Part shown: one piece after another, positions 42,363-52,800 of the stretch
How the letters are laid out: every line of letters begins with the position of its first letter
Position numbering within the stretch: the stretch's first letter is position 1
NCBI RefSeq assembly: GCF_022809095.1
Contig: NZ_JALAZE010000010.1
Location: 1-64,000 of the forward strand
DNA from: Bacillus kexueae
GTDB taxonomy: Bacteria; Bacillota; Bacilli; Bacillales; Aeribacillaceae
DNA length: 64,000 nt
Direction of reading: 5' to 3'
The notes under the pieces: generated by a model
What the model saw: only the letters and a program-made list of their open reading frames with translations
The model's database searches: none
Told to the model about the DNA's origin: nothing
Made by a program: the position numbers and the translations under genes

Positions 42363-43919
42363 TTAATCTCGGTGACTGTTCGGGTTTTGCTTTCCTCCTT
42401 CAACGCGTTCTGGACGATATTGTCCAGTTAAATGTGGCCTTTTTCGCATACTCCACCATGGGGCTCGTATGAATGTATCCTTCAATTCAGACACTTTCAA
42501 CGGAGCAATTGGAGCAAGGTATGGAACCCCAAATGAACGAAGGGAACTTAAATGAACAATGATTAATATGATTCCAAGCATAATCCCCACCAGCCCTAAT
42601 GTCCCTGCAAGAATAATCATCGGAAACCGAAGCATCCGAAGGGAAATCGCTAATGAAAACCGTGGAATTGTAAACGAAGCAATACCTGTAATCGCAACAA
42701 CCATGACCATCGGAGATGACACAAGTCCTGCTGAAACGGCCGCTTCCCCTACAACTAACGCACCCACGATACTAACCGCTGCCCCCGCCTGCTTCGGAAG
42801 CCGAAGTCCCGCTTCCCGCAGTGCTTCAAACGTAATTTCCATCAAAAGTGCCTCTACGAGTGCCGGGAACGGAAGCTGTTCCCTCGCTGCCGCAAACCTA
42901 AGAAGCAAATTGGTGGGCACCATTTCTTGATGAAACGTTAAGATTGCTACATAAAAAGAAGGTAGCAAGAGCGCAATCCCTAAGAAAAAATCGCGCATCG
43001 TGCGGATAAGAGAGCTCATCATCGAACGCTGATAGTAATCTTCAGGTGCTTGGATAAAAGAAAACAACGTAACGGGTAAGATGAGAACAAACGGTGAGCC
43101 GTCCACCAGAATAACAATGCGTCCTTCTAATAAATTCGCTGCCGCTACATCAGGACGTTCCGAATGTAAAATTTGCGGAAACGGCGAATACGTGTTGTCT
43201 TCTATGAATTCTTCAATATAGCCACTCTCAATGACGCCATCGATTTCAATTCGATTAAGGCGTGTCACGACTTCGTCGATTAAATCTTGGTCGACCAAAT
43301 CATCAATATAAGCCATGACGACTTGCGTGTACGTGTAGCGACCAAGCACATACTTTTTCATTTTCAACTTTGGACTTTTTATTTTTCTTCGAATAAGTGA
43401 TGTGTTTATCGGCAACGACTCGATAAACCCTTCCCTTGGTCCTCGAATAACAGACTCTGCAGGTGGATCCTCAATTGCACGCGTATCGTACTTAGGCAAC
43501 TGTGCGACATACGCTTTCGTCAAACCGTTTATTAAAACGAGCGTATACCCATGTAAAATCCACTGCACACAATCATCGAGATAATCAACCTTTTCCACAT
43601 CGCTGACGGATATTTTTTCATTAATCACCCGTTCTAGCTGATCCTCTTCTAAATTCGTTTCCTTCATTAAAGAAGCTAAAATGTGGTCATCGATTTTTTC
43701 CTTGTCCACTAAATTCTCAAAATAGACAATACATGCGGCTACATCCCCTCCAATAGAAAAAGAGCGAAACACGATATCTCCACAATCTTCAAATACATTC
43801 ATCATAAACGTCACGTTATCATTTAAAGATTCCGAGAGGAGGTTTTTCGTATGCTTTGTGCCATTATGCGCGTTTTTCGTTTGCTGATTCTTTTTTTGTT
43901 TTTCATCTCTCCATTTCAA
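42363..43919 (-). CDS. GerA-type germinant receptor A subunit (GerKA/GerAA-like)
   Basis: A 518-residue protein. The N-terminal soluble half has the GerA fold: FMMNVFEDCGDIVFRSFSI, DGVIESGYIEEFIEDNTYSPFPQ, then RPDVAAANLLEGRIVILVDGSPFVL. Five or six membrane helices follow with PEDYYQRSMMSSLIRTMRDFF, the conserved PxDYY motif. The basic tail ends in RPERVEGGKQNPN. The start is a TTG at 43919 with AGGGG 6 nt upstream. It is the first gene of the four-gene germination operon. The operon is probably made in the forespore under SigG; no promoter was resolved. Confidence 0.95.
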   Translation of the reverse strand: MKWRDEKQKKNQQTKNAHNGTKHTKNLLSESLNDNVTFMMNVFEDCGDIVFRSFSIGGDVAACIVYFENLVDKEKIDDHILASLMKETNLEEDQLERVINEKISVSDVEKVDYLDDCVQWILHGYTLVLINGLTKAYVAQLPKYDTRAIEDPPAESVIRGPREGFIESLPINTSLIRRKIKSPKLKMKKYVLGRYTYTQVVMAYIDDLVDQDLIDEVVTRLNRIEIDGVIESGYIEEFIEDNTYSPFPQILHSERPDVAAANLLEGRIVILVDGSPFVLILPVTLFSFIQAPEDYYQRSMMSSLIRTMRDFFLGIALLLPSFYVAILTFHQEMVPTNLLLRFAAAREQLPFPALVEALLMEITFEALREAGLRLPKQAGAAVSIVGALVVGEAAVSAGLVSSPMVMVVAITGIASFTIPRFSLAISLRMLRFPMIILAGTLGLVGIMLGIILIIVHLSSLRSFGVPYLAPIAPLKVSELKDTFIRAPWWSMRKRPHLTGQYRPERVEGGKQNPNSHRD

Positions 43920-44035
43920 TCAAAACCCCTACCTATTCGAACGATTTTGTTCTTTGTAGGTAGGATGACCTGAATTTGGGATTTTATCCTTTGATTTATG
44001 ATTTTGGAAATCTTGTTCATAAACAAGAAAAGCGA

Positions 44036-44202
44036 AAAGCGCAAGTCCTTAGGTGAAGGGCGCTGGAGGACCTGCGAGGAGGCGCCCGTCGCCACAGCAG
44101 GGCCGAAGCAACCCGAGCTGATGGCGCTTGGAGCTAGACACCAAAAAAACTGTAAAGAGAACACTTTAACACTTTATTGAACTTAATCTTTCTGTAACAA
44201 CA
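44036..44202 (+). repeat. Family B repeat, copy 3
   Basis: Near-identical to copies at 25891 and 58651 apart from scattered single-base changes (GGCGCCCGTC for GGCTTCCGTC). It lies between the divergent germination operon and the oxidoreductase gene at 44280. Confidence 0.92.
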
Positions 44203-44279
44203 AGAAAAGTAGAGTGAGACGAAACATGCTCCCCTTTGGTATGATTTGAAGGAGTAAATTAAATTCGGAAGGTGAGAAC

Positions 44280-45266
44280 ATGATTCGCTTTGCAACAATT
44301 GGGACAAGCCGCATAACTGAACTTTTCCTTGAAAGTGCTAAACGAATTCCAGACTTTTCATTAACAGCGGTATACTCTCGAAGTGAGGAGAAGGCAAAAC
44401 CATTTGCCTCTAAACACGGTGCCACTTATACCTTTACAACCATTGAAGAACTAGGCGCATGTGAGGAAGTGGATGCGGTTTACATCGCAAGCCCAAATGC
44501 TTTTCATGCCGAGCAAGCAATCGCATTAATGAACAGCGGTAAACATATATTGGTCGAAAAGCCGATGGCTTCAAACGCTATGGAAGTAAAAGCGATGATT
44601 GACGCAGCAAAGAAAAATGGTGTCGTCTTAATGGAAGCCATGAAATCAACGGTCATGCCTAATTTCGTTGAGCTTCAAAATCACTTGCATAAAATCGGCA
44701 AAATTAGACGCTATTTTGCATCCTATTGTCAATATTCATCGCGTTATGACAAATATAAAGAAGGTATTGTCTTAAACGCATTTAAACCGGAACTTTCAAA
44801 TGGTTCCTTGATGGACATTGGTGTCTACTGCATTTATCCAATGGTTGTCTTATTCGGAAAGCCGCTATCGGTTCAAGCTTCCAGCATAAAGCTGGAATCC
44901 GGTGTTGACGGAGAAGGCGTGATTACATGTCAATACGAAGATATGGATGCGGTCATTATGTATTCCAAAATTACAAATTCCTACATACCTTCAGAAATTC
45001 AAGGAGAAGAAGGAAGCCTTATTATCGACCAGATTCATACACCTACTCACATTGAAGTTCGGTATCGGGACAATCGAACGGAAACAATATCGTCTCCACC
45101 CGAGCATCCAACGATGTACTACGAGACGAAAGAGTTTATTGACATCATTCAATCGGGTAAGCATCAATCCACGAACAACTCCCTCCACCATTCTCTCGTA
45201 ACGATGGAGATTATGGATGAGGTCCGAAAACAGACTGGAATTGTGTTTCCGGCGGATAAAAAATAA
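44280..45266 (+). CDS. Gfo/Idh/MocA family NAD(P)-dependent oxidoreductase (YulF-like)
   Basis: A 328-residue dehydrogenase. The N-terminal Rossmann fold has RFATIGTSRITELFLESAKR, a slightly unusual GTSRI glycine loop, and VYIASPNAFHAEQAIALMNSGKHILVEKP, with the EKP lysine typical of the family. The C-terminal domain follows with LMDIGVYCIYPMVVLFG. Length and details resemble YulF of Bacillus subtilis. The sugar or polyol substrate cannot be told. RBS GGAAGGTGAG precedes ATG 44280. It is monocistronic with its own terminator. Confidence 0.9.
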   Translation: MIRFATIGTSRITELFLESAKRIPDFSLTAVYSRSEEKAKPFASKHGATYTFTTIEELGACEEVDAVYIASPNAFHAEQAIALMNSGKHILVEKPMASNAMEVKAMIDAAKKNGVVLMEAMKSTVMPNFVELQNHLHKIGKIRRYFASYCQYSSRYDKYKEGIVLNAFKPELSNGSLMDIGVYCIYPMVVLFGKPLSVQASSIKLESGVDGEGVITCQYEDMDAVIMYSKITNSYIPSEIQGEEGSLIIDQIHTPTHIEVRYRDNRTETISSPPEHPTMYYETKEFIDIIQSGKHQSTNNSLHHSLVTMEIMDEVRKQTGIVFPADKK

Positions 45267-45271
45267 TATTA

Positions 45272-45303
45272 AAAGAGCAGCTTGTACGAGAGCTGCTCTT
45301 TTT
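45272..45303 (+). terminator. Intrinsic terminator after the oxidoreductase gene
   Basis: An 11-bp stem AAAGAGCAGCT / AGCTGCTCTTT with an 8-nt loop and a TTTTT tract, 5 bp after the stop codon. Confidence 0.93.
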
Positions 45304-45319
45304 CAGATTTACCATGAAA

Positions 45320-45472
45320 CGCCCATGTTTGTACACCTTTCGCCCAACTTCATTCGTTTATCGCCCAAGGGGACACGCGCTCCGCCCAAGGTTCCCGACG
45401 TTACACCCAAATGTGCACGCTCCTCGCCCATATTCACCGCTTTTCCGCCCAACTTTCTCTTAATTCGCCCAA
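45320..45472 (-). repeat. Tandem CGCCCA motif array with 21-bp period
   Basis: Eight copies of a GCCCA core (one as ACCCA) start at 45321, 45342, 45363, 45384, 45405, 45426, 45447 and 45467. That is six steps of exactly 21 bp and a last step of 20. The 15 to 16 bases between cores vary freely. On the minus strand the motif reads TGGGCG, usually TTGGGCG. The array fills the space between two convergent terminators. Confidence 0.9.
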
Positions 45473-45479
45473 ACATATG

Positions 45480-45504
45480 AAAAACACCCGACCAACGTCG
45501 GGTG
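45480..45504 (-). terminator. Intrinsic terminator of ppaC
   Basis: Stem CACCCGAC / GTCGGGTG with a 4-nt loop, followed on the minus strand by TTTTTC; 13 bp past the ppaC stop. Confidence 0.88.
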
Positions 45505-45517
45505 CTTCCATCTTTAA

Positions 45518-46447
45518 TTAACCTTTTAACGCTTCTGTTAAAGCAGGTACGATTTGTTTTTTACGAGATACAACGCCTTTTAGAAGGGCTTTGTTTGCTT
45601 CTAAACTTACGTTGAATGCTTTTTCAACAGCCGCTGCTTGTCCACCAAGTGCTACAGCTGTTGAGTCGCTATTTAAGATGTCTGTAACAACAAGTAGGAA
45701 TAGGTCTAATCCTTTTTCGTTGATTGTGTTTGTCATGACTTCTGTTAATTCTGCTTCACGCGCAAGTACGTCGTTTACGTCCACTGCGTTCACTTGTGCA
45801 ACTTCTACTTTTGCATCGCCCATTTGGAATTCTTTCGCATCAAGAGAGATTAGTTCTGCTGGTGTTTTGTCACTTAAGTCTGCTCCAGCTTTAAGCATGT
45901 TTAAGCCGTATGTTTCAAGCTCGACACCTGCGATTTCGGCTAATTCTTTCGCTGCTTGTACATCTTCTTCTGTGCATGTTGGCGATTTGAATAGTAAAGA
46001 GTCAGAGATGATCGCAGATAGCATAAGACCTGCGATTTCTTTTTCAATTGCCACACCGTTTTCTTTGTACATTTTGTTTAAGATTGTTGCTGTACAACCA
46101 ACAGGCTCCGCACGGTAATAAAGTGGGTCTGCTGTTTGGAAGTTGGCGATACGATGGTGGTCAATAACTTCCATAATGCGTACTTTTTCAATGTCGTCCG
46201 CACTTTGTTGGAATTCGTTATGGTCAACTAAGATGACTTCGTTTGTCTCTTTTGACACTTCTTGTACAAGACGAGGTGCTTCCATATTGAAGTAGTCAAG
46301 CGCATATTGCGTTTCTTTGTTCACTTCACCTAAGCGAATCGGCTCGACTGTTTTCCCTAGCTTCGTTTTTAAATCTGCGTATACGATTGCGGAACAGATT
46401 GAATCAGTATCTGGGTTTTTATGACCAAAAATAAGTGTTTTAGACAT
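45518..46447 (-). CDS. ppaC: Manganese-dependent inorganic pyrophosphatase (family II)
   Basis: Hydrolyses pyrophosphate to two phosphates, driving biosynthesis. The DHH-family motifs are complete: [10 protein letters not shown] (residues 8-17), [18 protein letters not shown] (about residue 97), PVGCTATI, and the C-terminal SRKKQIVP that binds substrate. The 309-residue length is typical. A strong AAAGGAG precedes ATG 46447. It is monocistronic with a clear terminator. Confidence 0.97.
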   Translation of the reverse strand: MSKTLIFGHKNPDTDSICSAIVYADLKTKLGKTVEPIRLGEVNKETQYALDYFNMEAPRLVQEVSKETNEVILVDHNEFQQSADDIEKVRIMEVIDHHRIANFQTADPLYYRAEPVGCTATILNKMYKENGVAIEKEIAGLMLSAIISDSLLFKSPTCTEEDVQAAKELAEIAGVELETYGLNMLKAGADLSDKTPAELISLDAKEFQMGDAKVEVAQVNAVDVNDVLAREAELTEVMTNTINEKGLDLFLLVVTDILNSDSTAVALGGQAAAVEKAFNVSLEANKALLKGVVSRKKQIVPALTEALKG

Positions 46448-46579
46448 ACTGGCACTCCTTTATAGACATTGTTTTTGTATGTTTATCGTACTACTATTGC
46501 TTGAAGCTTTCAATATCAGAAATACTGTTACCAAAAAGGAAATCTTCTACTTTTGAGCATCTACCTTTACCTTAACGTA

Positions 46580-46798
46580 CTACTGTTTGTCACTAGTAAC
46601 TCTTTCCTTTTGTAACAATTCTACTTTCTTTTCGAGTTTCGCATTTTCTGTCTTTAATTTACTATTTTCAACTTTTAATTCTTTAATTTGCTGTTCCAAC
46701 TCAGTTATGTCTTTCTGTTCCTTCTCAGACGTTTCACCTGAGCACCCAGACAGAACTAATGCTGTAGATAGTCCGATTATTGTAAAAATCTTCTTCAT
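46580..46798 (-). CDS. Small coiled-coil lipoprotein, 72 aa
   Basis: A signal peptide with lipobox VLSGC (MKKIFTIIGLSTALVLSGCSG) is followed by a single charged coiled coil (ELEQQIKELKVENSKL, then KTENAKLEKKVELLQKER) of about 45 residues with clear heptads. AGAAAGGTGA upstream fixes ATG 46798; the frame is open 17 codons further upstream through the terminator stem. It is downstream of the giant surface protein gene on the same strand. The function is unknown; such Lpp-like small proteins may have a structural envelope role. Confidence 0.75.
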   Translation of the reverse strand: MKKIFTIIGLSTALVLSGCSGETSEKEQKDITELEQQIKELKVENSKLKTENAKLEKKVELLQKERVTSDKQ

Positions 46799-46827
46799 AA
46801 TATCACCTTTCTCACATTTAAAATAGG

Positions 46828-46860
46828 AAATAACCCTCTTGTCATACAAGAGGGTTATTT
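46828..46860. terminator. Terminator after the giant surface protein gene
   Basis: A 15-bp perfect stem, AAATAACCCTCTTGT with its complement, and a 3-nt loop. On the minus strand it follows the 46866 stop and is followed by a moderately T-rich tract; the other face has TTATTTTT. It separates the giant gene from the small lipoprotein gene. Confidence 0.85.
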
Positions 46861-46865
46861 TATTT

Positions 46866-49800
46866 TTAAGCTTCCTTTCTTCTTTGTAGGAAGAATAACA
46901 CTGCTCCAGTTACCATCAATAACACTCCAACTAAGAGCCAGTTATAATTTGAGGTTGCAGTGTTTGGTAAAGCACCTTCTACATGACTTGGTTCTATTGT
47001 AGTACTTGTTAACTCTGATTGAGTGGATTCAAAGACCGTATAAATGCTAAAGTGATCAGTTTCAGCAGTCACTTTTCCATCTTTGTAAGTCCCACCGATT
47101 ACTTCCCAAACTTTTTTGTCTTCGTTCCAGTAGTAAACTTTTACATTGTCAGGATTGTTTACTCTTTCGGTGTCCACATCAAAAACAAGAGTCACCGGTT
47201 GACTAAATTGACTGATCTTCTGTTTACCCTGATAAATCGTAAAGTCATATACCGGACTTAACGCTTCTTTAATGTCCTCTAGCTTTTCAATTGAAATTTC
47301 CACATCGACTGATGTGTTTTCAAAAATATTTGCTGGTACTTTTAGTTCAATTCCCTTACTGTAAATGACAATCGTACCGTTTTTCTCTTTCAGTTCTTTT
47401 AACTGCTCAGAAGAAACCTTCGCTTGTTTTTTCGTGCTTGTTACAGCGATCGCCTCAATTTGCATGAAATCTGATGAAGAATAAATTTCTTTTGTAGACG
47501 AAGACCCCTTTGAACCTCCATCTTCAACAGAAGAAGATGTTTTATTAGTTTGGTTTGCTTCTTTTTCGTCCTCAGATGTTGGTGAATCTTTTTGATCCTC
47601 ACTCACCGGCTGTTTAGACTCTGAAGATTGTTGATTGTCTTGATCCTTAGAAGTTTCTTCTTCAGTACTTGATTGATCAGTACCTTGATCTTCTGAAGAT
47701 TGTTCGGAACCACCATCATTATCCTCTGTTTTTTCTTGTTGTTCCATAGTCGTAAAGAATGATTGTACATTTTCTCCAAGAACTTTTCCATCGTAATCTT
47801 CCAAGGTAGCATCGACAACAATTTGGTATTCGGTGTTTGGCTCAAGTGCTTCCGATGCTGTCCACTTCACAACTTTAGCAAGCTCCTTTGTCGGATCTTC
47901 TTCAAAGTATCCTGGTTTACCAGGGGTTTCTTGATACCCTTTGAAGATTTCTTCAAATGACAAGTTTCCACTTACAACCGAACCATCACTTGCCTTGACT
48001 ACACGAATACCGTTTTGTAAGTGCTCAACATTCATTAGTCGGTCAAATTCAACCTTTACTGTTGGATGTAATGATGTATCCTTCATGCCATCAGCTGGCG
48101 TAATCGCATATACTGATGGATTAGATGTACGAACTAACGGTACATTTAGCTGAGTTTCTGCTGGCGGAACCGTTACAGTTCGGCTAATATACGTTTCGTA
48201 ACCGTCTTTGCTAAAGACAACTCGCCAATCTCCTTGGATAACATCCCATCCGTAACGACCTTCTTCGTCTGTTATTTGCGGGTTCACTTGTCCATAGAAG
48301 TCAGCATTCCATTGTTTCCATCTTCCATCTTGTTGATATTCCTCTACAACCGCCGTTACCCCTTCTAAACGATTATCCATGCTACCCTCAAATACGTAGC
48401 CAGAAGGGTCAATAAGGACAATCACTTCCATTAACGGCAATCTTACTTCATGGCCATCTTTAACAAACCCAATCTCCATTAATTGTTCACCATATGAACT
48501 CCATGTTCCTGGAATTTGGGCAATGTATTCTTCGCCTTCTTTAGTGAGCTCGTATTTTTCACCTAAGAAGTAGACAGCTCCTTCATCAATTCCTTGATCA
48601 AACGCTACTTTGACATCAATTGGTGTATACTCCACAATGGCAAATGTAGCTAAACCTGTATACGGATTTAACTTGACGTCTCCATTCCATCCAGCTGTAA
48701 CCGTTACATCTGTTAATGTCGGAATAGAAGGTTCATAAGAGATGGTGACAGGCTGAGAAACGACCGTTTCTGAACCACTCACAACCTTCGCGACTAAGTC
48801 ATGCGAACTTTCTTGACCAGACTGAACTGGCAACGTAACATCCGCATACCACCAACGACCGTTCACTTTCGTTTCCGCTAAAAGCTTTTCTCCATCGAAG
48901 ACTTTAACTGTTGAACCAGCTTTGGCCGTTCCATAAACTTTAACATCAGCCTTCGCTGTTGTCGCAGGAGCTTGTAAAGTGACAAATAATACATTAGTAG
49001 GTGCAGAGTATGTTTTCTCTTCACCATTCGCTTTAATTGTTGCTGAAGCTACGATTGTTTCTTGATTATACGTATCGCTAATTTGCGCTTTAAACGTAAT
49101 TTTCCCTTTTGCTCCTGCTTCTACATTAGGAATAATTACTTTACCATCCTTGACCGTTGCTTTTTGACCATTCAATAAAGCAGATTCTTCAATGATTGAA
49201 ACACCTGCTGGGAAGTTAAATGACACTTCAACATCTTCCGCTTGCACTGTTCCATTGTTCTGGTATTTGAACGAGTATTCTAACTGCTTTCCTGGTACAG
49301 CCGTCTGTGATGAAGTTGCAAAGCTGTTTCCATCTCCCTCAAAGCTGCTAGAACCTTTTTGTTCTAAAATAATATTTAACAACTCATCAGATGGAGCAAC
49401 ACTCTCTAATGTTGATGAAGGAAGGTTGTACCCTTCTGTCTTTAATGTGTAAGTTCCGTTTTGAACATTTCGGATTTTAAAGTATCCATTCGCATCTGTG
49501 CGTGCCCAATAAGAACTCCACGTATTGTTATCAGTGTATAAATAAACATAAACATTAGACTGAGGATTTCCATCTTTCGTCACATATCCGTGAACGTACT
49601 TTTCACGCTCTAACTCAATTGTACCAACACTTGTTACCCCATCTCCAAAGGCATCTGCAGAAATCGTTGTAACGTACGGCTTGTAACCTGGCATTGATAC
49701 TTCAAGAGTTAAATCTTCTTCGTACAAGCCTCCAACATGTAATTCGCCACCTGAAATATAACCATAAGAATAAGACTGGTTACCGTATACAAAGTAATTA

Positions 49801-52800
49801 GCACCTTCAACATTTAGATTATCTTCTGTCGTGACGCTACCAATAATTAACGCTCCCGTTTCCATAGTAACCGTAATCTCATTTTCTTCAGCATTGAAGG
49901 AGATTTGATCTTCAAATATTTTATATCCAGGTGCATTAATGTATAAATTCCATTCGTCTGCTACGACAACTTCTTCAAACTCATATTCACCGTTATCATT
50001 TGTTACTTGCCATAAATGTTTGAATCCATTTTGGTAACCAAACGTTTCCTGTACGATTGGGCTGTATAACGAAATGTACTCGACAGAAGTAATCGGGTTA
50101 CCTTTTTCATTTTGTACTTTTATGGTTAAAGGTGTTGTAATTTTTTCTGTTTCTTCCACTTGGATGATAATTGGATTTGCTACATAATCTTGATCTTTAT
50201 CAAGGTTAATCTCAAAAATTGTGTCCTCGTACTGGTTCTGTCCATGAACAATCACTTCATAAGAACCGACTGGTAGCTCAAAAGTAGTCGATGGACTATA
50301 CCAACCTCTAAATAACCCTTGGTCATTTGTATAACCAAACATATACCAGTCTTCGTTCCGTTCATCAGTACCTGTTACCGAGAACTCGAATCCTCTTAAA
50401 GTGTTATGTTCACCATTTACAGCTTGAAACTGAACTTTAACTAATTCCTCTTGTGGACGCTCTGTCTTTGCAAAATTGTACGCCCAATATTGATTACCGT
50501 GTACGTCAATGACAGCTGCTTCTAATTCATATTCAGTGTCTGGTTCTAAATCTTGATACGTAAAAGTGAGCTCGGATGCATTTCCAGTTCCTACTTTCTC
50601 TCCATTTAGATAAAATTCAATCTCTTTGATTTCATCGGTTGGGAGGGAAGTATACCATTCAACTTGAATAGAATGTTCTGTTACATCTAGTACACTTAAA
50701 TATGCTTCTTCAACTTCGAACCCTTCATATTCTACATAAACACCGTTTCCTTCTAGTTGACGAACTATTTCATGAGACGCTTCACTTAATTCTACGCCCC
50801 ATAAATAAAGTTCACTTAAGTTTGGTAATGAACCTACAACCTCTAGATTTTCGATGTCATTATAAGATAACCACAATACTTCAAGTCCAGTTAGATTTCC
50901 TAAAACAGAAATGTCTCGGATTCGGTTACTCTCTAAATCTAAATACGTTAAGTTTGTTAAGTCCATTAATTGTTCGATGCTTTCAATTTCATTTTCCCAC
51001 AACGTTAGCGATTTTAATGAAGTCAGACCTGCAATTGGCGTGATGTCTTTGATGCTGTTATGGGATACAAATAACTCCTCTAAATTTACCGCGTATTCTA
51101 AACCTGATAAATTTTGAATCCCTTGGTCACTTGCATATAAAACCTTCAACTGTTTCATGTCTTCCGTTGTAAGGTCACGGTCATGAATCCATAAGCTGTT
51201 ACGGATAACTTCTTCCAGTTTTTCATCCGCAAATTCAACAACCTCTCCAACTTGCTCAACGGCTGGAATGGTTATAACAATTGGCTCAGATACATAATCC
51301 ACATTCTCTACAATGTCAATCTCTAAAAGTAAGTCTTCTCCAGCAAATGGGTTATAAACGATTACTTCGTATTGACCATAAGGTAACTTAAGAACATTAT
51401 TGATATCGCTTCCGCTTTCATCGTAGAAGTCACCGAATTCATCTACAAAGCCATATTTATAAATGTGCTGATTCGTCTCATTTAGTCCTTCAATGGAAAA
51501 TCCAGTACTTACAATTGAATCTCCGTTTTCATGTTCGAGTACAAGACGAACGTCAGCCACATTTTCTAGTGTAGGATTCGTATTCACTTCAATGCTTCCC
51601 CAATGTGCATTGCCATCTTTCTCAACGATAAGAATACCAATTTCATACTTTGTGTTTGGCTGCAGTTTTTCCAGCGTATAGATGAACTCGTCAATATTGA
51701 TTTCACCTTGTTTTTCGTTGTTTACGTACAGCTCTATTCTCTCAATATCTTGCTCTGGTACCGTAGTCATCCATTCAAATGTAACAGACTCTTCTGTTAC
51801 ATCAACAATTCCCATATATGTCTCAATCGAATCAAACCCATTGTACTCAACATAAATACCTTTTTCTATCAATTGTTCTATTAACTGACTTGTTTCTTCA
51901 CTTAACGGAATATCCCATACATAAAGATCAGTTAAGTTTGATAGAGACATTAAGACTTGGAGATCATAGATTTCATTTCCAGATAACCATAGAATTTCAA
52001 GATTTGAAAGGTTTTCTAAAACAGAAATGTCTTCAAAACGATTTTCATCTAAATCTAAATAGACTAGATTCTTTAAATTTTCCAGTGGCTTAAGGTCTTG
52101 AATCTGATTGTTCCATAAACTTAGCCAAGTAAGAGATGTTAACCCAGCAATCGGTGTAATGTCTACGATGTTGTTATTAGATAAATCAAGGTCTTGTAAA
52201 TTTACTGCATGTTCTAATCCTGTTAAGTCTTCAATTCCGTAACCTTGTGCATTTAGGTAGTTTAACCCTTTTAAATCTTCAGTTGTAAGGTCACGATTAA
52301 AAATATTTAGCTCTTCGCGAATCGCATATTCTAAATTGGCATCTGTAAATTGAACAAATTCTTCTTGAACGGTTGTCCAATTAGCACCTGCCCAATATGC
52401 ATTACCGAAGATATCAATAATTGCCACTGCGAATTCATAACTATTATTCGACTCTACCCCTTCAAACGTATATGTATATTGAGTAGGGGATAAGGTTGTT
52501 AAATGGTTTAGCCCTTCATAAACTTCTACTCTATCAATTTCATCAACAGGTACACTAGTAGACCACTCTAAGGTGATTGATTCATCTAAAGCTTCTACAA
52601 CTTCTAAAGATGCTTCAGAAACGAATCCATTAAATTCTACGTATACACCTTTATCAGTTAGTTGTTGAATATATTCAAATGCCCCTTCATTCAACATCGT
52701 ATTATTCAAATATAGAGCTTGTAAATTCTGTAGGGACATTAATGGCTCAATATCTTGAACGAGCGTACCACTTAAAAGTAAAGACTGTAAGTTAGATAAA

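Noticed and set aside
45320-45472. CRISPR array
   Set aside because: The conserved part is only about 6 bp with 15-bp variable parts and there are no cas genes; repeats of true arrays are 23 bp or more.
45217-45480. 87-codon plus-strand frame with a repeated SPxF pattern across the CGCCCA array
   Set aside because: It begins inside the oxidoreductase gene, crosses its stop and terminator, and has no RBS. The repeat pattern simply reflects the 21-bp DNA period.
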